Origin: an uncultured Oscillospiraceae bacterium
GTDB taxonomy: Bacteria; Bacillota; Clostridia; Oscillospirales; Oscillospiraceae
Assembly: GCA_934643765.1 (NCBI GenBank)
Contig: CAKUCT010000048.1
Location: 1-11,046, forward strand
Direction of reading: 5' to 3'
Length of the DNA stretch: 11,046 nucleotides
Position numbers and translations under genes: made by a program. Below are positions 5,606-11,046 of this stretch, one piece after another. How positions within the stretch are numbered: the stretch's first letter is position 1; every line of letters begins with the position of its first letter. Below the pieces are notes generated by a model. It made no database searches, was not told the origin of the DNA, and worked only from the letters and a program-made list of their open reading frames with translations.

Positions 5606-6144
5606 GCTTTCAGATTCAGAATATCCCAGTTCTTCTGGAAATATTCCACGCCGGAGTAAAGCGTCGTCACCAGAATCACGACGCACACAATGGTATCGAG
5701 CACCTGAACGCCCGGGAAGGCCATCATCGCAATCAGGCCGACCAGCGTGCAGGAGGTCTTGATCTTTCCGGACCAGCCGGCGGCAATGACTCTGCCGTTG
5801 TTGGCGGCGACCAGCCGAAGGCCCGTTACCGCGAACTCGCGCGCAACAACGATGAACGCAATCCAGCTTTCCATCCGGCCCTGGCCGACGAAGATCATCA
5901 GGCACGCAGTGACCAGCAGCTTATCTGCCAGCGGGTCGAGGAACTTGCCGAAGTCCGTCACCTGATTATAGTGCCGGGCAATGTAGCCGTCGAGGAAGTC
6001 ACTGACGCTTGCGACAACGAACACAGCCAACGCAATCCAGCGCATATAGTCCAGCTCCGGCTTTGTACCGCTCAGAATCAGAAATACCATGAAAAACGGG
6101 ATGAGAACCACCCGCACCAGTGTAATTTTACTCGCCGTCGTCAT
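5602..6144 (-). CDS. pgsA: CDP-diacylglycerol--glycerol-3-phosphate 3-phosphatidyltransferase
   Basis: Integral membrane enzyme that makes phosphatidylglycerol phosphate from CDP-diacylglycerol and glycerol 3-phosphate, the committed step to phosphatidylglycerol and cardiolipin; 180 aa. The CDP-alcohol phosphotransferase signature DG-x2-AR-x8-G-x3-D-x3-D is complete: D52, G53, A56, R57, G66, D70, D74, with D49 just before. Hydrophobic segments lie at about 7-24, 35-50, 76-87, 94-110, 133-143 and 148-163, as expected for this six-helix family. A related CDP-alcohol transferase is possible, but length and context (next to rimO, as in many Firmicutes) favour pgsA. AGGAGG at 6154-6159 is 9 nt before the ATG. 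The start overlaps the end of rimO by 17 nt, pointing to translational coupling. The stop lies in the cysE promoter. Confidence 0.95.
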   Translation of the reverse strand: MTTASKITLVRVVLIPFFMVFLILSGTKPELDYMRWIALAVFVVASVSDFLDGYIARHYNQVTDFGKFLDPLADKLLVTACLMIFVGQGRMESWIAFIVVAREFAVTGLRLVAANNGRVIAAGWSGKIKTSCTLVGLIAMMAFPGVQVLDTIVCVVILVTTLYSGVEYFQKNWDILNLKA

Positions 6145-7477
6145 CTGTCATGTCCTCCTCCAGAATACCTGTCAGCTCTCCATCGTATGCGCCGACTACG
6201 CATACGTCCACAAAATCACCTGTCTTGATGTGCCGCGACGCAGTGAACCAGATCCGGCCGTCAATGTCGGGAGAGTCGGCGTAGGTTCTGCCGTAGTAGC
6301 ACTCCTCGTCCGGATCATACCCTTCGCAGAGCACCTGCATGGTCTTGCCTTCACAAGACGCGTTGTACTCGTCCATGATGCGCGACTGCAGCTCGTTTAC
6401 AATCTCGGCGCGCTCGCGCGCAATCTCGGTATCGGGATAATCCATCTGCGCGGCCTTTGTGCCCTCTTCCGGAGAGAACGCAAACGTCCCCGCGCGCTCG
6501 AGCTTGAACTCCTTGAGAAATGCGCACAGCTGCTGGAACTCTTCTTCTCCCTCGCCGGGAAGGCCCGTAATCAGGCTCGTGCGCAGAACAAGACCCGGGA
6601 TTCTCTCGCGCAGTTTCGTCAGAAGCTGCTTGACATACTCGCCGTTTCCGCGGCGGTTCATCGCGCGCAGAATGTTGTCGTTAATGTGCTGAATCGGAAT
6701 GTCAAGATACTTCACAATCTTCGGCTCGCTGGCCAAAACGTCAATGAGCTCATCCGACATTTCATCCGGATAGAGATAATGCACGCGGACCCAGACAAAG
6801 CCGTCGATCGCGCAGAGCTTTTTCAAAAGCTCCGCCAGCTTCCGCTCGCCGTAGAGGTCGATGCCGTAGCGGCTCGTATCCTGCGCAACGACGATCAGCT
6901 CCTTGACGCCGCTGTCTGCCAGATCCTGCGCCTCTTTCAGAAGCTCCTCCATCGGGCGGCTGCGGTACCGGCCGCGCAGCGACGGAATCACGCAGAACGC
7001 GCAGTGATTGTCGCAACCCTCGGCGATTTTTAAGTATGCGTAATATTCAGGCGTCGTCAAAATCCGCTCCGGCTCTGTCAGCGGCGCGTTGATATCGCCA
7101 AATTCGCTCACGTGCTCGCCCGCCAGAACCTTGTTCACCGCCGAGACGATGTCATAATACGAGCCTGTTCCGAGTACGCCGTCTACCTCCGGCATTTCGT
7201 CTACAATTTCCTTCTGGTAGCGCTGGGCAAGACAGCCCGTCACCAGAATCTTTCCGACGCGTCCTTCCTGTTTCAGTTCACCCATCGCCAGAATGTTGTC
7301 GATGGCCTCTGTTTTTGCCGACTCAATAAATCCGCACGTATTGATGATCACAAGATCCGCACCGTCCGGGTCCGGCAGGATTTCAAAGCCTGCCACGCGC
7401 AGCAAAAAGAGCATCTGCTCGGCATTGACCTGGTTCTTTGCGCAGCCCAGGCTGATCATGCCAATGGTTTTGCTCAT
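6128..7477 (-). CDS. rimO: Ribosomal protein S12 (Asp) methylthiotransferase
   Basis: Radical SAM enzyme with two [4Fe-4S] clusters that methylthiolates an aspartate of ribosomal protein S12; 449 aa. The N-terminal methylthiotransferase domain carries C12 (SLGCAKNQVNAE), C48 (NTCGFIESAK) and C82 (VTGCLAQRY). The radical SAM motif C155-x3-C159-x2-C162 follows in EGCDNHCAFCVIPSLRGRYRSR. VVAQDTSRYGIDLYG (196-210) resembles RimO rather than the tRNA enzyme MiaB. A C-terminal TRAM domain follows. I placed the start at ATG 7477-7475, preceded by GGGAGG (7485-7490) at 7 nt. An upstream GTG at 7492 would lie over that SD. The ATG overlaps the recX TGA as ATGA, and the gene end overlaps pgsA by 17 nt, so expression should be coupled on both sides. 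Confidence 0.96.
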   Translation of the reverse strand: MSKTIGMISLGCAKNQVNAEQMLFLLRVAGFEILPDPDGADLVIINTCGFIESAKTEAIDNILAMGELKQEGRVGKILVTGCLAQRYQKEIVDEMPEVDGVLGTGSYYDIVSAVNKVLAGEHVSEFGDINAPLTEPERILTTPEYYAYLKIAEGCDNHCAFCVIPSLRGRYRSRPMEELLKEAQDLADSGVKELIVVAQDTSRYGIDLYGERKLAELLKKLCAIDGFVWVRVHYLYPDEMSDELIDVLASEPKIVKYLDIPIQHINDNILRAMNRRGNGEYVKQLLTKLRERIPGLVLRTSLITGLPGEGEEEFQQLCAFLKEFKLERAGTFAFSPEEGTKAAQMDYPDTEIARERAEIVNELQSRIMDEYNASCEGKTMQVLCEGYDPDEECYYGRTYADSPDIDGRIWFTASRHIKTGDFVDVCVVGAYDGELTGILEEDMTDDDGE

Positions 7478-8112
7478 TGCGTATCCTCCCACGTTTCTTC
7501 CAGCTCCAGCCCCGCCTCAAACCGGCGCAGGCCCGCCTGGATATCTGAATAGCTGTGTCCGCGCCGGATCAGCGCGTCAACCGTTTTCCTGATTAGTTTA
7601 TCATCAAGCGGCCTGACTTGCAAGCGCCTGCGCAAAAATAGATCAATCGCGTCGTCCATTTCCGGCAGTTCCGCAAGCGCTTCGTCCCAGAGCTCCTTTT
7701 CAATTCCCTTCTCATAGAGAATGTTCTTTGCCCGGGCCCTTCCGTAGCCGCGCGCGGCCGCGCTGCGGACAAGCTGCTTCGCCGTCTCCAGATCATCGAT
7801 CAGATGCAGCTCTTCAAGCCACGAAACCGCCGCGTCCGCGTCCTCTTCCGTTTCGCCCTTTTGGATCAGGCGCTTGCGAAGCTCCTTTTTTGATACGCCG
7901 CTGGCCGTGATGATCCGCACGGCGCGCTCTTTGCACAAAGCCAGGCTCTGCGCCTGCTCCAGCGCCAGAAAAATCTCCGGCGGAACCTCGTCTCCCGGCG
8001 CAAGGCCAAGCTCCACGACCTTGAACGCAGGCGCCTTGAGCCGCTTGCCGTCGTCAAAGATCAGCCTCAGATAATTTGGCGAGTCCAACGGCTCGAGCCG
8101 CTCAAGTTTCAT
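7474..8112 (-). CDS. recX: RecX, regulator of RecA
   Basis: RecX binds RecA filaments and limits their growth and recombinase activity. The 212-aa product has the family's repeated three-helix architecture, with SGVSKKELRKRLIQKGETEEDADAAVSWLEELHLIDDLETAKQLV as the clearest segment and ARAKNILYEKGIEKELWDEAL and DALIRRGHSYSDIQAGLRRF as later repeats. An N-terminal beta-rich extension (1-60) is typical of Firmicutes members. The gene starts 11 nt inside the 3' end of recA. I see no convincing SD before the ATG (the upstream bases read GATTTTAACG), so it probably depends on ribosomes finishing recA. Its stop forms ATGA with the rimO start. Position directly after recA is the usual one and supports the call. 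Confidence 0.93.
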   Translation of the reverse strand: MKLERLEPLDSPNYLRLIFDDGKRLKAPAFKVVELGLAPGDEVPPEIFLALEQAQSLALCKERAVRIITASGVSKKELRKRLIQKGETEEDADAAVSWLEELHLIDDLETAKQLVRSAAARGYGRARAKNILYEKGIEKELWDEALAELPEMDDAIDLFLRRRLQVRPLDDKLIRKTVDALIRRGHSYSDIQAGLRRFEAGLELEETWEDTQ

Positions 8113-9202
8113 CGTTAAAATCGTCTGCCGACACGTTTACCGCTTTGTTCGCCGGGGCGATGGGCGGCTTGGCGCGGCTGCCCTGCAGCTTCCACATGTT
8201 GTCGCGCACTTCCTGCTCGATGCGCTCAGCGACGTCAGGGTGCTCCTGCAGATAGAGCTTTGCGTTGTCGCGGCCCTGGCCAATGCGCTCGTCTCCGATG
8301 GAGAACCAGCTGCCGGACTTGTTGATGAGGTCCAGCTGCACTGCCAGATCCACAAGCTCGCCCCACTTCGAGATGCCTTCGCCGTACATGATATCGAAGA
8401 TCGCCTCTTTGAACGGGGGCGCAACCTTGTTTTTCACAATCTTGGCCCGCGTGCGGTTGCCGACGATCTCCGTGCCGTTCTTGATGGCCTCGGTCCGGCG
8501 GATATCGATGCGGACGGAAGCATAGAACTTCAGCGCGTTGCCGCCGGTGGTCGTCTCGGGATTGCCGTACATGACACCAATCTTCATACGAAGCTGGTTG
8601 ATAAAGATGACGACGCAGTTGGTCTTCGCGATATTGCCGGCCAGTTTGCGAAGCGCCTGGGACATGAGTCTTGCCTGCAGGCCGACAAAGGTATCGCCCA
8701 TCTCGCCTTCAATTTCGGCCCGCGGCGTCAGCGCCGCGACCGAGTCCACAACCACAACGTCCACCGCGCCCGAGCGCACCAGCGCGTCCGTAATTTCCAG
8801 CGCCTGCTCGCCGGTGTCTGGCTGGGAGACCAGCATGGAGTCAATGTCCACGCCGATTCTCGCGGCATAGTCGGGATCGAGCGCGTGCTCGGCATCCACA
8901 AACGCAACCTCGCCGCCGCGCTTTTGCGCCTGAGCCACGATATGCAGCGCCAGCGTCGTCTTACCGGAAGACTCCGGGCCATAGATTTCAATGATTCTGC
9001 CCTTCGGCACGCCGCCGATGCCGAGCGCCGCGTCCAGCGCCAGAGAGCCAGTCGGAATCGCTTCCACGTTCATCTCCGGCCGGTCGCCCAGGCGCATGAC
9101 CGTGCCCTTGCCGAAATTCTTTTCAATCTGGGAAATCGCCGTCTCCAGCGCCTTTTTCTTGTCGCTCAGGACGACATCATTTTTCTTCTTCTCTACTGCC
9201 AT
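8102..9202 (-). CDS. recA: Recombinase RecA
   Basis: ATP-dependent DNA strand-exchange protein and SOS co-protease that triggers LexA self-cleavage; 366 aa. Walker A is GPESSGKT (75-82); catalytic E105 is in DAEHALDP; Walker B ends at D153 (VVVVDSVAAL). L1/L2 region markers follow (MGDTFVGLQARLMSQALRKL; FINQLRMKIGVMYGNPETTTGGNALKFYASVRID). A C-terminal acidic tail closes it (SADDFNDET). ATG at 9202-9200 is preferred: AGGAAGG (9212-9218) is 9 nt upstream. A TTG at 9208 would add two residues and is possible. It has its own promoter with an SOS-box-like palindrome and is followed without a terminator by recX, rimO and pgsA. Confidence 0.99.
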   Translation of the reverse strand: MAVEKKKNDVVLSDKKKALETAISQIEKNFGKGTVMRLGDRPEMNVEAIPTGSLALDAALGIGGVPKGRIIEIYGPESSGKTTLALHIVAQAQKRGGEVAFVDAEHALDPDYAARIGVDIDSMLVSQPDTGEQALEITDALVRSGAVDVVVVDSVAALTPRAEIEGEMGDTFVGLQARLMSQALRKLAGNIAKTNCVVIFINQLRMKIGVMYGNPETTTGGNALKFYASVRIDIRRTEAIKNGTEIVGNRTRAKIVKNKVAPPFKEAIFDIMYGEGISKWGELVDLAVQLDLINKSGSWFSIGDERIGQGRDNAKLYLQEHPDVAERIEQEVRDNMWKLQGSRAKPPIAPANKAVNVSADDFNDET

Positions 9203-9235
9203 AGCCAACAGCCTTCCTTTTCTGGTGTTTTCTAC

Positions 9236-9264
9236 AGTATATCACAGGAAATCGCATAAATCAA
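9236..9264 (-). promoter_or_regulatory. Sigma-A-type promoter for recA
   Basis: TTGATT (-35, 9259-9264) and TATACT (-10, 9236-9241) have a 17-nt spacer. Start should be near 9229, about 27 nt before the recA ATG. The first three bases of the -35 element belong to the LexA-box-like palindrome. Confidence 0.82.
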
Positions 9265-9275
9265 ACATTCGTTTG
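9262..9275 (-). promoter_or_regulatory. Probable LexA (SOS/Cheo-type) operator at recA
   Basis: CAAACGAATGTTTG is a perfect 5-bp inverted repeat around 4 nt. It fits the layout of the Firmicutes LexA consensus CGAAC-N4-GTTCG, differing at the second and thirteenth positions. Its overlap with the recA -35 element is where a repressor would block polymerase. lexA itself is not in the window. Confidence 0.7.
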
Positions 9276-9283
9276 AAACTTTC

Positions 9284-10150
9284 TCAAACCTCCGGTTTTC
9301 TTGCCGCAACCGCGCGGACCACATCGCGCAGATCCTTCCGGAACACAATTTCTTCAAAGCCGGCTTCCTGCAGCAGCATGCCGACGGCAAGCTCCTGCCC
9401 AAAGCCAAATTCAAAGCAGATTGTTCCGCCCGGGCGGAGCGCCGGAGTGAAATTCTGCAGAATTGCGCGGTAAAAGTCCAGTCCATCCGCGCCGCCCTCC
9501 AGCGCCAGATGCGGCTCATAGGCCCAGACAGACACATCGAGCTGCGACATTTCGCGGCTCGTTACATACGGAGGATTGGACACAATCAGATCGAACGTAC
9601 CAAGAAATTTCGGCGCGCGCTGCAGCGCGTCCGCCGGGAAGGCGGTCACGCGGTTTTTGAGCTTCAGGCGCGCGATGTTCTCCTTTGCCACGCGCAGGGC
9701 GGGCTCTGAAATATCGGCCAGCGTCACGCGTGCGCTGTCTACATTGTGCGCAACCGCAAGGCCGATGCAGCCCGAGCCCGTGCAAAGATCGAGCACCCGC
9801 TGCGGCGATGGCATGCCGCGCAGCGCTTCGATGGCAAGGTCTGTCACCGCCATTGTATCGTCGCGCGGAATCAGCACATCCGGCGTCACCTTGAACGAAA
9901 GCCCGTAAAAGCTCCACTCGCCCAGGATATAGGCCAGCGGCTCGCCTGCCAGAATGCGCGCTAAGTACCCATTCAGCTTTTCTTCAATGGCCTCGGAGGC
10001 ATAGAGCTCGCGGTCAGCCAGCAGCGCGGCGACAGACTTCCCGGACGCAAGACTCAAAAGCTCTCTTGCATAGACCGCGGCATTTTCGCCCTCAACCGGC
10101 AGCAGCGTCTTCCTTGCGCCAAGATACAGCTCTCCGTACTTTTTTACCAT
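9284..10150 (-). CDS. prmC: Peptide chain release factor N5-glutamine methyltransferase
   Basis: Methylates the glutamine of the GGQ motif in release factors RF1 and RF2, using S-adenosylmethionine; cytoplasmic, 288 aa. The N-terminal helical domain (1-85) contains AYILGEWSFYGL. It is followed by a Rossmann-type methyltransferase with SAM motif DLCTGSGCIGLA (121-132) and the NPPY active-site motif (192-195, SNPPYVTSREM). The linker reads LIPRDDT (93-99) where many relatives have PRPET, so one acidic residue is Asp instead of Glu. AGGAAGG (10160-10166) lies 9 nt before the ATG. The start overlaps the DUF1385 stop by 7 nt, and no terminator separates its end from the recA promoter, so some read-through into recA is possible. 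Confidence 0.96.
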   Translation of the reverse strand: MVKKYGELYLGARKTLLPVEGENAAVYARELLSLASGKSVAALLADRELYASEAIEEKLNGYLARILAGEPLAYILGEWSFYGLSFKVTPDVLIPRDDTMAVTDLAIEALRGMPSPQRVLDLCTGSGCIGLAVAHNVDSARVTLADISEPALRVAKENIARLKLKNRVTAFPADALQRAPKFLGTFDLIVSNPPYVTSREMSQLDVSVWAYEPHLALEGGADGLDFYRAILQNFTPALRPGGTICFEFGFGQELAVGMLLQEAGFEEIVFRKDLRDVVRAVAARKPEV

Positions 10151-11046
10151 CGATCCGCGCCTTCCTGCTCGGGCTTCACCAGCTCAAGCGCCTTGATTGC
10201 GACCTCAATCATCGAATCATCCGGCTCGTTGGTCGTAAAATACTGGAACCACATGCCCGGCGCGGTGAGGATTCTTGTCAGCTTATTGTCGTGCCGGCCG
10301 ACCAGGCGGTTGAACTCATACGCAATCGCCACGATAAACGGCAGCATAATCAGCCGCGAGACCATCCGCAGCAGCGTGTTGCTGATCGGGAAAATCGCGC
10401 TGAAGAGCGCGGAAATGAGAATCGAAATGATGATGACGACAAATAAAAAGCTCGTGCCGCAGCGCGGATGCAGCCTTGTCTGCGGGCGGACATTTTCAAC
10501 CGTCAGCGGCAGCTGCGCTTCGTAGCAGCGAATCGTCTTGTGCTCGGCGCCGTGATAGGAAAACACGCGCTTCATATCGGGCGTCCTGGACACCAGGATC
10601 ATATAGCCCAGAAAAATTGCAATCCGGAACACGCCTTCTATCAGACTCCGCAGCACAGCGCGTTCCTTGAGCCCCGGAATCAGCCCCGCCAGAAGCGTCG
10701 GCAGCAGGAAAAACAGGCCGACCGACAGCAAAACGCCCAGCACGACCGACATCGAGACCACAAACTTTTCAAGCTTCTCTGAGCCGAGCTTCCGCTCCAG
10801 CCATTTTTCAAACTTGGAAGGCTCGCCCGCTTCCTCCGGGAAAAAGTCCGCCGAATACATCAGCGCCTTCACACCGTTCACCATCGACGAGCCGAAATTG
10901 ACCACGCCGCGGATGAGCGGCCACGTCAGAACGCCGCGCTTCTTTTTGATCGGCTCCACCTTTTCGACCAGACCCTCCGGCCCGCGCACAACGATGGCCC
11001 GCTTGTCCGGGCCCTGCATCAAAATGCCCTCGATGAGGGCCTGTCC
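10144..11046 (-). CDS. DUF1385 (YqhQ-like) integral membrane protein, N-terminus outside window
   Basis: Member of the DUF1385/YqhQ family (COG3872, described as a predicted metal-dependent enzyme); molecular function unproven. 300 codons are visible. The frame is open to the right edge and begins with GQALIEGILMQGPDKRAIVVR, matching the family's GGQAVIEGVMMRGP-type N-terminus, so only about ten residues are missing; internal starts near 11019-11022 are not the true start. Hydrophobic segments lie at about 97-123, 137-153, 199-218 and 226-245 of the visible part. Family-conserved polar motifs are SYHGAEHKTI (163-172) and RLHPRCGTSF (191-200), whose His, Glu and Cys residues could bind metal. 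It overlaps prmC by 7 nt; this pairing is frequent in Firmicutes. Confidence 0.92.
   Translation of the reverse strand, partial: GQALIEGILMQGPDKRAIVVRGPEGLVEKVEPIKKKRGVLTWPLIRGVVNFGSSMVNGVKALMYSADFFPEEAGEPSKFEKWLERKLGSEKLEKFVVSMSVVLGVLLSVGLFFLLPTLLAGLIPGLKERAVLRSLIEGVFRIAIFLGYMILVSRTPDMKRVFSYHGAEHKTIRCYEAQLPLTVENVRPQTRLHPRCGTSFLFVVIIISILISALFSAIFPISNTLLRMVSRLIMLPFIVAIAYEFNRLVGRHDNKLTRILTAPGMWFQYFTTNEPDDSMIEVAIKALELVKPEQEGADRW

Noticed and set aside
6089..7033. 314-aa plus-strand ORF opposite rimO
   Set aside because: Antisense shadow of rimO; low-complexity Leu/Arg/Ala composition and no family match.
8240..9259. 339-aa plus-strand ORF opposite recA
   Set aside because: It mirrors the recA reading frame in GC-rich DNA, has no recognisable domain or SD, and recA on the other strand is unmistakable.
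1..11046. CRISPR arrays, tRNA or rRNA genes, insertion sequences, integrases or attachment repeats
   Set aside because: Reading through the intergenic regions showed no spaced direct repeats, no cloverleaf with a TTCGANTC-like arm, no transposase motifs and no paired target-site repeats.

Overview
The window looks like chromosomal DNA of a GC-rich clostridial Firmicute. An Oscillospiraceae-like gut anaerobe is my best guess, though no 16S or species marker is present. The grounds are sigma-A-type promoters with 17-bp spacers, strong AGGAGG-like ribosome binding sites, a T-box riboswitch in front of cysE-cysS, a Firmicutes-style SOS box at recA, and a YqhQ/DUF1385-prmC pair. Nearly all genes are conserved housekeeping genes on the minus strand.

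Layout from left to right. The 5' half of polA (minus) runs off the left edge and has its own promoter. Divergent from it is a broken plus-strand acyl-CoA thioesterase/BAAT-like hydrolase with an early stop codon and a frameshift. A hairpin follows, then a plus-strand promoter leading into a roughly 300-nt untranslated, hairpin-rich stretch and a small unrecognised lipoprotein/membrane gene. A perfect 12-bp bidirectional terminator separates that gene from cysS. The minus-strand block then reads, in transcription order (right to left): DUF1385 (cut by the right edge), prmC, recA, recX, rimO, pgsA, then a separately promoted T-box leader, cysE and cysS.

How the genes work together. DUF1385 and prmC overlap by 7 nt. 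recA has its own promoter, whose -35 element overlaps a CAAAC-N4-GTTTG palindrome that resembles a LexA box. recA/recX overlap by 11 nt, recX/rimO by 4 nt (ATGA) and rimO/pgsA by 17 nt. This suggests one coupled transcript joining recombination (RecA, RecX), ribosomal protein S12 modification (RimO) and phosphatidylglycerol-phosphate synthesis (PgsA). The cysteine genes (serine acetyltransferase and cysteinyl-tRNA synthetase) sit behind a T-box with a probable UGC specifier, so uncharged tRNA-Cys should switch them on. The T-box promoter has its -35 hexamer on top of the pgsA stop codon.

I found no CRISPR array, tRNA, rRNA, insertion sequence or phage module. The region least explained by known families is 2449-3117: a promoter, a structured leader, a two-codon mini-ORF and a small lipoprotein-like gene. 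I see no convincing new defence or mobile system.
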